From Ctenosaura bakeri (Eukaryota > Chordata > Lepidosauria > Squamata > Iguanidae): a DNA stretch of 64,000 nt. The stretch is taken from assembly GCA_948474755.1 (NCBI GenBank), contig CAOLHI010000246.1:186001-250000 (forward strand), written 5' to 3'. Below, in pieces: positions 33,623 through 44,106 of this stretch. Made by a program: the position numbers and the translations under genes. The notes beneath the pieces were generated by a model that was not told where the DNA came from, made no database searches, and saw only the letters and a program-made list of their open reading frames with translations. The number at the start of each line of letters is the position of its first letter. The first letter of the stretch is position 1.

Positions 33623-34042
33623 ATAAAAAGTTGGCTCTGGGGGGTGGGTATTTTTTAGTTTTAGTTTTGTTTTTCTTTTATGTTGTATATTTTGTAATTC
33701 TTAGTAGGTGTGTGTGTCAAACTTGTGATTTATAGATTTAAATGGATAAGTGATGTTAATGTTTTTTTTAAAAAAAAAAGTTAAAAGAATTAACAATAGA
33801 AATAGATTAAAGGGGATGTGAAAAATATTGAATTAAATGTGAAATTATAACAGTTGAACAGATTTATAAATTTAAGGGTAAAGGTGCAAAATAACAATGA
33901 AAGTTAGTATTGCTTAAGAGAAGAGAAAAAAAGAAAAAGAAAAAAAAATTTTTTTTTAATTCACTATTATGTATATCACATGGTGTTTAATTTTTTTTTC
34001 TTGTTTTGTATTTGTGATTCAGTTATATAAATAAAAAAAAAA
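33623..34042 (+). other. L1 3' UTR and poly(A) tail
   Basis: This AT-rich region has several long T and A runs, AATAAA at 34030-34035 and a run of 12 A that merges with the target duplication. Confidence 0.85.
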
Positions 34043-34055
34043 AACAAGAGTCCAC
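34043..34055 (+). repeat. 3' target-site duplication of the L1
   Basis: AACAAGAGTCCAC is identical to 27994-28006. Confidence 0.93.
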
Positions 34056-34485
34056 AGGATAATGTGCCAGATAGTGAAGAAAGAGGGGGGAAATGTATAC
34101 AACTGCAGAATTAACTCAGCTTTAAACCACTGTATTCTTGAGAATGAATGGGCTCCTATATAAGAAGAGGGTTTCTCAAGTACAGCTTGGCAATGTTATT
34201 TTTTAGGACTACATTCCGGAATCTCCAAATTTGATACTGATTGAGATATTCTGGGGTTGTAGTTCAAAAAAGTAACTTTTCCATAATCTGGATTTGAGTA
34301 GATATAGGTCTGAATTTGATTGCTACTTCCGACTACCATTTACCTATTGAATGAAAATTATATAAATGTTGACTTACCAAGCTCCCATTCATTCCATAGC
34401 TCTACTTTGGGGCTAGTAAGTAGATTTTGGGCATAGTTGTTCACAGAAGTGAACCATATCTGGCAAAACTAGGTTGGATCCCAAC
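34056..34485. other. Unassigned, with a repeat remnant near 34245
   Basis: The motif GGGGTTGTAGTTCAAAAAAG followed by TAACTTTTCC at about 34253-34282 resembles the piece near 17755. No gene is seen. Confidence 0.4.
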
Positions 34486-34488
34486 TGA

Positions 34489-35176
34489 GGCCATTTCCAC
34501 ACTAGATGCCATTAGTTTATTGTTGCATTATAATCCCAGCATTGCCACTTCCTCAGTGCTATCGGGTTAGGAATGCTCTTTTCCACACCCTTCTGCCTTA
34601 AGTGGATGAGTAGCGGTATTGCCATGGGTATTCCTTCTGCATTACAGCATCCCTGACCACTCCCTTGCCCCACTGTCACCCTGGCCCAGCGCCCCTGATT
34701 GAGTGGGGGGTTTTTTTCCCTTTGGAAACCATAGTAGCCCAGCAACGTTGTGATGGAAGGACATGACGGTACACTATTGCATTTTCACACTACAATGCTT
34801 AAAAATATATTTAAAAAATAAAAAGTTTTAACTCAAAGGAGAAATTTAAAATAAACACAGAGAGGTGATAGATTTTGAAGTTACCATGCCATCACAGAGG
34901 GATGGACAACCTGAGTATGCCCACAGCCCGCCCTCTGCTGGCTCCACAATAACAGGAAGCACTATCAAGTGCTATTACGGTTCTTCACTAAGATGGCTGA
35001 CAGAATTGAACTGCTAATGGGGACTCTTGACAGATTTTTTTCTGGAAAAAGAATACTGGGGCTTTACAATGCTTGCAGATGGGATAGCAGCTGGATAGTG
35101 ATGACATTGTGTGGTAGCATGACTCCTGACCCAGAAACAACCTGCTGCTGTGACAGTATAGTGATGCGAAATGGTC
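34489..35176. mobile_element. GGCC-ended DNA transposon, 688 bp
   Basis: The left end is GGCCATTTCCACACTAG and the right end is GATGCGAAATGGTC. A perfect 3-bp TGA duplication flanks it (34486-34488 and 35177-35179). It is longer than the other GGCC elements, with an AT-rich centre (about 34795-34870). A TGCATTTTCACACTACAATG segment near 34778 resembles an end-like sequence. No transposase is seen. Confidence 0.65.
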
Positions 35177-35347
35177 TGAGACTCATTGAAATCAATGAAA
35201 CTTCAGTTACCGGTAGTTGTAATGTTTAGATCTAATTCACTGGCTTCTATGCAACTGTATATACCTGCATACAACTGTTGAAGCCTAAGAGCCCTGACTT
35301 TTTTTTTTTTGCTTTTTGGCATGATAGAGCCTAGCTAAAATCAATCT

Positions 35348-35420
35348 TTATTGATTTGTTTATTAATTTATATCCTGCTTTTCTCCTTATTTGGTACCCA
35401 AAATAGCTTTTGGGTGCCAC
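35348..35420 (-). mobile_element. L2-type LINE/SINE 3' tail remnant
   Basis: GTTTATTAATTTATATCCTG then CTTTTCTCC is the reverse complement of the '...aggcaggatataaataaa' tail. Only the tail is visible. Confidence 0.4.
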
Positions 35421-36146
35421 AGCGAAACACAGAGGAATATTATTCAAATGAAGGGGAAGAAAATCTTTTACTTTGGGGGGGCTGTTATCACACATCAAAT
35501 ATTTACTCAGCTATTAAGATATTACATAGCCTTTACTTGCTATTCATGTAAATTATACTTGTTAAACTTCAGTGATTGCTCTTTAAACAGCCAATTGGCT
35601 TTTAATTAACACATAAGTATCTCTAGGCCCTGTTTCAAAGTACTGGGTTGCCCCAGCTTTGTTTTAGCCCTTTGGGAATAGATTGTCTGCAGTCCATCAA
35701 GTGCAAATTGGCAGGATCTTAATCTGAGCAGGCAGCGTTTATCCAAAGGAGCACTACTAATTCTAGTGGTTTTAGCAGTCTTGAATATATCACCAGACAT
35801 TTTAAGACTAAAAGAATGAAGAAAACAGTCAAAACCCGGTAAATTAAAATCACATTGTAAAATATTTATCTTCAGTCAATGCACATGCACACTTACACAC
35901 CCACACTATGCTGAAACAAGTGATGATGAGTGGAGTATGGTTTGATTGTTGGCAGAAAAATGAAACACAATTAATAGAATGATCATCTTGGAAGAAACTT
36001 GAGATAAAACATAAAAATAATTATTCCTTCCCTGAATCCTGGTTAATAGCACAAATACTCCCAATAGATAAGGGCCTGGATCCTCTTATTAGTCTCAGAG
36101 AGAGTAGACACATTGAATCAATAGGATCTACCGGTATATACATTTT
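35421..36146. other. Unassigned sequence
   Basis: No gene or clear repeat is recognised. Confidence 0.4.
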
Positions 36147-36560
36147 GGGCTTTTCCATATGATGATGCTCTTGTGCTTTGTCCCATCACAATCATAGAAG
36201 TGCCTGTGCCAGGATGGGAGCATGCTCCCAATGCTTCTCTCTGCACATAACTAGCTGCCTGCAGAAAGGAGTGCGAGGAACATGCTCCATCCTTCTGATC
36301 TGCAGCTGGCCTTCTCATGCTGCAGGAGGGTAGAAACATATAGATTGCACTTCCAGCCCTTCTGCATGTCCAGCTGCAATTGAAGGCTTGCACGTTCAGG
36401 GGTCGTTGACAGACTTTCCTCATCAATGATATACCCCGCAATCACATTGTCTGGCACTGCGAGAAGGGCGGGACTATGATGATGTCATGCAGAAGTGTTG
36501 TCACAGTCACTCTCCTCTCACGTTACCATGTCGGCATTTCATTGTCATGCAGAAAGGGCC
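36147..36560. mobile_element. GGGC-ended DNA transposon of the GGCC group, 414 bp
   Basis: The left end is GGGCTTTTCCATATGATGAT and the right end is TCATGCAGAAAGGGCC. TTT flanks both sides (36144-36146 and 36561-36563). Internal complementary segments include GGAGCATGCTCCC near 36215. It has no coding capacity. Confidence 0.65.
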
Positions 36561-37189
36561 TTTGACTCCTCATTCCCCAGTTGATTTAATAGGTTGACTT
36601 TAAATGGGACTAATCAATATGATTCAGGCACATTGTCTGGTATGTGAATGGGGTGAATGGCAAAGGTTTGGTTCCAGGTATCATCATACTTAATAGACCC
36701 TCAGAAATTAATGGGGCTTCAATTAGTAATCACTAGATTAAATCCTATCAACTTCAGCCAGTCTATTCTGATTAAATATAGATCCAACCCATAGTGAAGG
36801 AGTGAGCAAGCACAAAGAAGAAGCTTTTGTGATATGATCTTTTGGCAGACAAATCCCTTTTAAGAAAACAGATCCTTTTTACCTGTGAAACAGACATTTC
36901 TACATTTTGAGTCTTTATATATTTTCAGGGTGTCATTCAAATCCAGCTCCTAATGCTAACCTTACCAGAATTTAACAACTCACTCATAATCAGTATTTAA
37001 TACTGAGACCATAGGCCACCTTAAAAAAACAAACAAACAGGAGGTGATTGCAGAACAGCAAATCATATGTACAATTGTTTGCCAATATACTTATAAATCT
37101 GAAACAAAAGAAGAAATCTTTTAAAACTTAAGTAGAAATGCATGATACCAGAAAAATGCAGAAAAAATGCATGATACCATGCATGATCT
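36561..37189. other. Unassigned; possible old repeat near 36690-36795
   Basis: The text 'aaattaatggggcttc' and 'taaatcctatcaacttcag' resembles an old dispersed repeat with 'aatcaatgg' motifs, but I cannot assign a class. No gene is seen. Confidence 0.35.
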
Positions 37190-37390
37190 TGACTTGTAAG
37201 AGCTGTTCAAGAATGGAGTATGCTGACCTAGTAGGATGTGGTCTCTCCTGCTTTGAAGATTTTTAACCAAGATTGAACAGCCATCTCTCAAGAGTGTTTT
37301 AATTATGTAGTTTTAGTTATGCATTGGTAGGCAATCAAGTTACGTGACCCCTGAAAACCTTTCCAATTCTATGATTCTATGATTGTAGAG
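37190..37390 (+). mobile_element. CR1-like LINE 3' end, plus orientation
   Basis: TTTAACCAAGATTGAACAGC with the end TTCTATGATTCTATGATTG matches the CR1 3' end, including its short terminal tandem (ATTCTATG). ORF2 coding traces are too decayed to read. Confidence 0.6.
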
Positions 37391-37559
37391 CAAAGTTAAA
37401 ATTTGAGATTGGAACAAAACTTGTTCATCCATAGGCTTGACAAGAGACCGCTTATTTGCAACTGTATGCATATGAGCTGTGTAATGGAATGATCTTGCTT
37501 TCTGCACAATTCCCAATGCTGTAGGTAGAAAGTATACATCTATAGCTCCTGGGTATTGG

Positions 37560-38040
37560 GAGCTCTGTTCAAACTTCCAATGGTTACCTGCAATCATAGA
37601 CCTGCAAGGAATTACAAGGGCCATCCAACCCAACCTTGTGCCATGCAAGAATACATTAGTAAACAGCTTCCAAGGGGTGGCTTCAAGTTGTGGATTGCTG
37701 CATGGAGAGCCCATCATCCTCCTGTCAAAATAGCTCTTAACATCAGAAAGTCCTTTGTAACGTTTAGATGAAGTATTTTTCTTGCAATTTGAATCCATTG
37801 ATTTATGTCTGCATCTCTGGAGCAGTAGAAAATCAATATTCATCATGACTTCCCTTCAGATGTTTAAAGATGACTATTATGTCATCTCCCTGAGTTAATC
37901 ATACCCAGCTAACCTAAGCAATCATTACAGGCCTTGGTTTTCAGACCTTCTACCATTTTGGTTGCACTCTTTTGAACACATTGCACATGGACTCAGGGGA
38001 TCAACAGCAGAACAGGAGGTGTTATTCCCTGTCCTCACCA
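37560..38040 (-). mobile_element. CR1-like LINE 3' region, minus orientation
   Basis: On the plus strand it reads GGGCCATCCAACCCAACCTT, GCTCTTAACATCAGAAAGTC, TTCAGATGTTTAAAGATGAC and CTTTTGAACACATTGCACAT, in the order of a reversed CR1 ORF2 end and 3' UTR. The minus-strand frame is broken. The copy faces the plus-strand CR1 end at 37190-37390. Confidence 0.65.
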
Positions 38041-38839
38041 AGAAGAAAATTCACTGTAAACACATATTTTGTGTAAGAGGATCTTCTGTTACTGTCCTTC
38101 AGAACAAAACAGATCTTATAATTGTATTGAAATAAAAGTTTCCTATTCAGTGCCAACACATCAAACATAGTAATCTAGCAGCCAAATAGATATACTTTGA
38201 AAATATGTTCCATTATTAAGATCTGGTATGTCGTAAGATAATTGAAGGAGAGGAGCCACATGCTTTGTGCTGTGAAGTACTTTCTGATGTTTGAGAGATA
38301 TAAACAGAGTCCAACAAATACACCCCTAATCTTCAGTCTGCAGTCTGTACTAGTGCTGAGTAAACCTAAGCCATCTGGATTCAATCTTGAAATCGATGGG
38401 ATGAAGCACACTTAACTCTGTGTGAGGTAAGGCTGTTTCACCCAGGAAAATGCTTTCATGATATGTTGTATATCAGAGTGCAATCAATTACCTTCAGATC
38501 AGATTAGTACAACCCATTTTTGCATGCATGATATGTCTTGTAACCTACGGTGGGTGGGATGAACATGGGTCAGGCAGAACAAGGCACAGGAGCAGTCATT
38601 GACTTGGGCAAAATGAGGAACTTACATTCTCAGTAGCTCATGTCAGCACAGTTCAGGACACCTAAACATCAACATGGGGAGGATAAATGTATTATTGTGC
38701 TGTGGACTCTCTCTGTGTGTGTGTGTGTGTGTGTGTGTGTAAGGGGAGTGTTTGCCAGCACAGCCTGAAGAAACATCAACCCTAGCAGGGAAATCTGTGC
38801 TCCTGTGAATCAATGGGTATTTACCAATTGCTGAGCTGA
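38041..38839. other. Unassigned, with a (GT)n microsatellite
   Basis: A pure GT dinucleotide run lies at 38714-38740. No gene is seen. The segment near 38350-38400 has 'gaaatcgatggg'-type text like the possible old repeat near 36700. Confidence 0.45.
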
Positions 38840-39660
38840 GCTCCATTCTGGCAAGAAGCCAGACGAGAGTGTACGCTGAAATTAGAATAGATTGGGAGAG
38901 AGAACTTTATTCCAAATTGATTTGGATGACGATAGCAAGGCCGAAAGCAGGTCCGCCGTTTTAAAGGTTCACTGTATATTTTTAGCAAGGGACACTGGGG
39001 AGGGAACACATTTAGGAAAACAACAGGAAGTAGGGCTAAGGCTGTAGAAAGGGTCTCCTTTGATTTGAGTGTGTTGCTTGCAGCCACATTGTTTTATTAT
39101 CAGCAGCACGAGAGCTTCAGCTGACGAATGTCATACACTGAAATACATGAGGCAGAAATGGGGAGAATGCCTTTGCTGCTCATCTCCTTATTGTTTAGAG
39201 CACTCCTTTTCTCCCTCCCACCTCATTTTCAAGTTTAAAAACTGCATCCGACCATACCGGGTAGTAATTCCAATGTGAATAGCTAATTTTAATATGCATA
39301 GATATTACTACTTCACAAGAGTAACCCCCATTTTGAATACTATTAATAGGTCTTGCTAAGGTTTTTGTTGTTGCAGCCACTGTTACTGTTGGGTTTATGC
39401 AGCTTTAGAAGCTGTAAGAGAAAGAAGTGAATAGCAGTCGGAATCTAAACTCTTTTGAATCAATTTGGATTTGAACCAATGTGAGAAGTTAAAAGAAGAA
39501 GAAAAGGGGAAATTGTATTTGCAGTTATTTGGCCCACACGAGGGCCTTGTGGATGCCTCTTTTATGGAGCAGAACCAAAACTCATATGACAGAACTTGGC
39601 ATGTGTAGAAGCTACCCAAGTTCAGTTACTGGAACCAGGAGTTAAAAGGATCACAGGAAG
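38840..39660. other. Unassigned low-repeat block, candidate conserved noncoding sequence
   Basis: The block carries no visible transposon ends or LINE/SINE motifs and has AT-rich homeodomain-like words (TAATTTTAATATGCAT near 39283) and an ATTGTTTTATTATC segment near 39089. Function is inferred only from the absence of repeats. Confidence 0.2.
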
Positions 39661-41025
39661 CAACAAGTGATCTGACACATTACAAGGTATTTTTGAATGT
39701 GGTGGAGCACAGACTAAAGATGTTAAGTATAAGCCTCATTTGCTTCATGACCTTAGAAGAGTCACTTTGCAAACACTCCTGTTTTGAAAGAATTGCCAGC
39801 AAGAAAGGCCAGGAGCAGAGTTCACAAAGGGTTTATTACATAGCCAGGGTGTATCCCTTTTGGAAAAAGCTGATTACAGTGGAAAAAAGAGATCTTGTGA
39901 AAGAATACACTGCTAAAATAGACCACAAAGCACTTTTTTTAGTGTTGAGAGTCTGTCAAATAAAAATGAGATAGGACAAATTCAAATCTGTCAAAATCAG
40001 AGGACTACAAGTACTTATTAATGCTACAAAATGTTTCTTTCTTTTTCTTTTTTTTAAAAGCCCGTTAAAATAGAAAAAGTCTTCACTGGTGACAAAAAAG
40101 GCAAACCTATAGTGCAAGCCTATGATCTTGCTAATATCTTCATTCACTAAGGATGGGTCAATTCAAGGTAATTTTTCTCCTTGAGAGATGATTCTGGAGA
40201 GAGAACTGACAGAACTTTAGCTTCTTTTGAAAATATTCCTTTCCAGATTATAAGATGGGATGGACAACTGCAGAGAGTCTGAGGAACATTTTTTTTTTTT
40301 TTTTTTGCCCTGCAAGCCTCAGCTGGGGGGGCCATACGGGCTGGGAATAACAAGCATCAAAACAAAACAAAAGACTGAAAATAGCTGGAAAGCCATTTCT
40401 GGTTTTGAAAAATGTGTGGTTTTCTGTTACATTTGCAATCTGTTAAAAAAGATTAAGTATTGGGGTTAGGTAATGGCTTTAGTTTTTGGGGGGTTGCTCA
40501 GAAGAAAAGGGTGTACTGGAAAATCTGAAGGGCTTAAGAGTGACAAACGTAGCCCTTTGTCCATCCTTGTTATATGATGGCAAAACAAATAGACGGCAAC
40601 CCCTGTGTATCATCCTCATTATTTCTGCTATCATCACCATCATCATCATCAATTTCCCATGAATTTTAACAAGAAAAAAAAGCTTTAAAATACAGACAAT
40701 ACAGAAACAAAACAAACAGCATGCATGATCATACTGAAGAATGTTTTTTAAACTCATCAATTATAATCCCTAGTGGATTGTATGAATCTGTTCACAGAAA
40801 AACTAGAGTAATATTGTCTGCATATTATTGTAAGAATCTCATCTTTCCTCCATATAACTTGGAGCAACATCCCGACTTCACCCCATTTAACCTCAAAATA
40901 AACCCATAAATTAGGACAAGAGACACTGGCTCGTTCAGACCGAGGAATTATTTTATTAGGGATTGATTTGTTGCACATAAGTGAATTGAAAAGTCATTGT
41001 CTTAAATTCAGTTGTGAACCCCAAT
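39661..41025. other. Unassigned sequence
   Basis: No gene is recognised. A run of about 19 T is at 40291-40309, and a (CAT)n-like run of about 20 bp is near 40628-40650. Confidence 0.4.
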
Positions 41026-41028
41026 TTA

Positions 41029-41308
41029 GGCCCTTTCCATAGTACGTTGTCATCCTGTACTGGAGAGAGGAGAAGGACAGGACCCTAACAATGGTTCTGC
41101 ATGATGTCATCTGGGTCCTGTCCTTCTCTCATCTCCAGGTGGCACGATCACACCTCAAACCATTGACGGGTTTTTCCCATCAATGATCAGTGATTGCACA
41201 GCCCTCCCACTACCCACCCACATTCACCTGGTGTGCAGAGATCCTAGAAGCACAATGACTGTGCTTCCTGACTCAGTCTCTCAAATAAGGTAAACTGCAG
41301 AAAGGACC
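41029..41308. mobile_element. GGCC-ended DNA transposon, 280 bp
   Basis: The left end is GGCCCTTTCCATAGTACG and the right end is CTGCAGAAAGGACC. An exact TTA duplication flanks it (41026-41028 and 41309-41311), the clearest TWA site in the group. Inner arms ACTGGAGAGAGGAGAAGGAC and GTCCTTCTCTCATCTCCAGG are complementary. It lies next to a CR1 3' end. Confidence 0.8.
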
Positions 41309-41311
41309 TTA

Positions 41312-41890
41312 GAATCACAGTGTCATAGAGTTGGAAATGACCACAGCAGCCATGTCATGCTATCCTCTTCTGAAAAGGAATACATATCTAAAATGCTCCT
41401 GAAAGCTGGCCGTCCAACCTCGGTTAAATAATCTCTAGAGAAAGAGAGTCCACCATTTTTTGAGGCAGTGTATTCCACTCTCAAACAGCATTAAAAGTCG
41501 AGAAGTTCTTCCTAATATTTATGTGTCATCTCTCCTTTTTTAAAAATTTGAATCCTGGTTCATGCTGTAGTCTCTGACACTGCAGAAAACAAGCTCATCC
41601 CATCTTCCATGTGATATTTAACGATAATAATCATATCACTTCCCAGTCCAGTTATATGCAAAGTTAAACTTACTCAGCTCCCTAAAACATTCCTCATAGG
41701 ACTTGGTTTCTAGATATTTTCCCATGTTGGTCACCCCCTTCTGGACATGTTCCAGCTTTCCTAACATCTTTCTTGTTCTGTGATTCTGAGAACTGGACAC
41801 AATTTCTGGTGAGTTCTGACAAAGGCAAAACAGAGTGAGACTGTTACATTCTTTTAACTGTTAAGTTGACCCACTGGTCTACAGAACTTA
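41312..41890 (-). mobile_element. CR1-like LINE 3' region, minus orientation
   Basis: Plus-strand text: GTGTCATAGAGTTGGAAATG (3' end), GAGAAGTTCTTCCTAATATT, CAGCTCCCTAAAACATTCCT and CTGGACATGTTCCAGCTTTC, the reversed order of CR1 ORF2 C-terminus to tail. It continues to a 'gagttctgacaaaggcaaaacagag' block. It is decayed and 5'-truncated. Confidence 0.75.
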
Positions 41891-42036
41891 CAAAAGCATG
41901 AGTTGCCATTAATTAATTGGGTCTACTCTTGTTGAAAATTAGTAATTTTATTTAGGCCAAAATTTTGATCATTTTAATGTCAGCAGTGTGGACAGAAGGA
42001 GCAACAATGAATGCTTTACATTGTTTTAATTTCTTA

Positions 42037-42743
42037 TTTTGTTGTTGCTGTGTGTCTTAGGCCATTTTCACATTAGTATTTTAAAATGGTGCAGAGCGAC
42101 CTCCAACAGAGGTCTTCTGCACCATAAAGTGGACTGGGGTGGACTACTTTTTGTAGTTCCACACCTCAATCCATGCAGGAGCAACTGGAACAGGTTGCGT
42201 GGCATGTTTTTCAAAAACCTCTTTTTAGAGGTTTTTAAAAAGCATGGAACGTGCAACCCCGTGCCGCTCCAGCTCCGAAGCAGATTTGCAGGCACGCGCA
42301 AGTGCGTGCCTGCAGATCTGCTGGGGGCGGGCTTCCAGCTGGCGAGCTTCTCCAGTTGGTGGAGAGCCTCCACCAACCAGAAGCTGCCATTTGGGACGCT
42401 GGAGGACTGCGGAGCAGCGAACTTGCGCTGCTCCACTTGGTGACGGACTCGCCCGGCCGCTGGTAAGCTCCGTTTTAAGGCGTTTTTGGGAGTTTCTCCC
42501 CCTCACATGCAGAAAGGGCCTCTGAGTCATTTTCAACTTATAGCAACCCTAAGACAAACCTATCACAGGGTTTTCCTGGCAAGATTTATTCACAGGGGCT
42601 TTACCATTGCCTTTCTCTGAGGCTGAGAAAATGTGGCTTGCCCAAGGTCACCTAGTGTTTTTTCATGGCCAAGCAGAGTTTTGAACTCTGGTCTTCAGGG
42701 TCATAGTTCAATATTCAAACCACTGCACCACACTGGCTCTCAT
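42037..42743 (-). mobile_element. tRNA-derived SINE with L2-type tail, split by a GGCC element
   Basis: The tail end TTGTTGTTGCTGTGTGTCTT lies at 42040-42059. The body resumes at 42521 with TCATTTTCAACTTATAGCAA, continues through TATCACAGGGTTTTCCTGGC and CCCAAGGTCACCTAG, and ends in the tRNA-like part CACTGCACCACACTGGCTCT. On the minus strand GAGTTCAAAACTCTGC is a decayed box B. The gap is the transposon at 42060-42520. Confidence 0.85.
42060..42520. mobile_element. GC-rich GGCC-ended DNA transposon, 461 bp, inside a SINE
   Basis: It starts GGCCATTTTCACATTAG and ends CATGCAGAAAGGGCC. Internally it matches 11894-12381 in the same orientation (for example GGTGCAGAGCGACCTC and ACTGGGGTGGACTACTTTTT). 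The flanking TTA and TCT align with one 3-bp site of the interrupted SINE. It has no transposase. Confidence 0.8.
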
Positions 42744-43362
42744 TTCTAATTTTAGGGGCAGAATTTGTTTTGGCCATTTTAGTAATCTTAACCAAATTTT
42801 AATTCTTTAAAAAATAACATAACACTAACATGCCATCAAGGATTGAAGTGCCAATTTAAATGTATAGCATTTACAACTGAGAAAGTAATTTCTTAGTTAA
42901 TGATGGTGCATTAGCTTTAACATGAAAATTTCCAAGCTATAGAAAAACCTGGCATTGCACAATAAACTTTGAAAGTGAACCAGGATTTTAACCTGGCTCT
43001 TATACAACACTCTCACTGCTATACTATCATTGTTGAATTCAAGGAAGAAACAGTGCAGCAGTCACATAGCGATGGGGCGGGGGGCAATGGAGGCAGTTTG
43101 CTCTTGGCAGCAATGTTTTTGGGGCATCCCAGCTTGTAACCATGCTCCTGCACATCACAGCCACACACACCATGCACCATGGCCATGACCATGCCCCCAT
43201 GCACCGTGGCCACACACCCCTCCCAAATCCCAGCTTAGCCTGAGTTTCCCAGCAGTTTCAAAATCCCAGCTTAGTTTGAGCATGCTGTCCACTTCCAGCA
43301 TTTTTGCTGAGGGCAGGGAGATGCTGGTTGGCAGTAGTATAGGAACTGGCAGCTCCTGGTTC
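42744..43362. other. Unassigned; low-complexity CATGG-rich stretch
   Basis: Around 43160-43215 there is a degenerate tandem of CCATG/CACC words. A direct repeat AAATCCCAGCTTAG occurs at about 43225 and 43261. No gene is seen. Confidence 0.4.
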
Positions 43363-43625
43363 ATAGAATCATAGAAACATAGAAACAGAGTTGGAAGAGA
43401 CCACAATGGCTATCAAGTCCAACCCCCTGCCATGCAGGAACAAACACTCAAAGCACCTCCAGCAAATGGCCATCCAGCCTCTGCTTAAAAACCTCCAAAG
43501 AAGATGACTCCACCATACACCACACTCCGCTACACTCTGAGGCAGCATATTCTTTCCATCATCTCTCTAGTACTCTTTTCACTTTGTTCATTTCTTTCAG
43601 TTCCAAAGTATAGCCTCTTCTGTTT
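43363..43625 (-). mobile_element. CR1 LINE 3' end, minus orientation
   Basis: CATAGAATCATAGAAACATA, GAGTTGGAAGAGACCACAAT, then CCCCCTGCCATGCAGGAA and AATGGCCATCCAGCCTCTGC form the reversed canonical CR1 3' end. It is less diverged than the other CR1 pieces in the window. It is truncated where the SINE begins. Confidence 0.8.
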
Positions 43626-43626
43626 C

Positions 43627-43822
43627 TTGTCGTTGCTGTGTGCCTTCAGGTCGTTTCCAACTTATAATGACCGTAAGGCAAAGTTATCCTGGGCTTTTCT
43701 GTGGGCTAAAAGTGTGTGATGTGGCCAAGATCACCCAGTGAATTTCCATGGCTGACCAGAAACTGAACCTTGGTCTCCAGGGTTGTAGTCCAATTCTGAA
43801 ACCACTGCATCACTCTGGACCT
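43627..43822 (-). mobile_element. tRNA-derived SINE with L2-type tail, minus orientation
   Basis: TTGCTGTGTGCCTTCAGGTC, GTTTCCAACTTATAATGACC, CAAGATCACCCAGTGAATTT and GGTTGTAGTCCAATTCTGAA give tail, body and tRNA-like parts in reverse order, ending near CACTGCATCACTCTGGACC. Confidence 0.8.
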
Positions 43823-44106
43823 TTATTATGTTCCTACTGAGGTAAAAAGACAGCTAGAGTCGATTGTATCAATGTCTCAAGAAGTCATCTCTGTATTCAG
43901 AGATTGATTATGGCCAGCTATATTAACCAGTCCAGAACTGTCAGTAACATCAACCAGAAAATCCCTCAGGGCTGTCAATATATTTTTCAATTGAATTTAA
44001 TGAATTAACTATAGGTGCCTAGTCAGTTGAAGTTTGTAATATTTAATATTTAATGTAATATTTAAGATATTTACGATATATAAGACAGATATTATCTTAC
44101 ATTTAC

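Larger units (their letters stand above)
28007..34042 (+). mobile_element. Full-length L1 LINE, about 6.0 kb
   Basis: The element has all L1 parts in order: a 5' end GGGGGGGAGGAGCCAACTAC like that of mammalian L1, a 414-bp 5' UTR, ORF1 (28421-29326), a G-rich spacer, an ORF2 span of 3843 nt (29780-33622), a 3' UTR, an AATAAA signal (34030-34035) and an A tail. It is flanked by an exact 13-bp target duplication. The exact duplication and intact ORF1 point to recent insertion. ORF2 is broken after the RT domain, so this copy is not autonomous as sequenced. Confidence 0.95.

Noticed and set aside
37340..37846. 168-residue minus-strand open frame
   Set aside because: It largely overlaps a minus-strand CR1-like fragment and extends through its boundary; no host protein domain is recognised.
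40291..40309. Run of T as the tail of an inverted retrocopy
   Set aside because: No SINE, LINE or processed-gene sequence lies upstream on the minus strand and no target duplication is seen.
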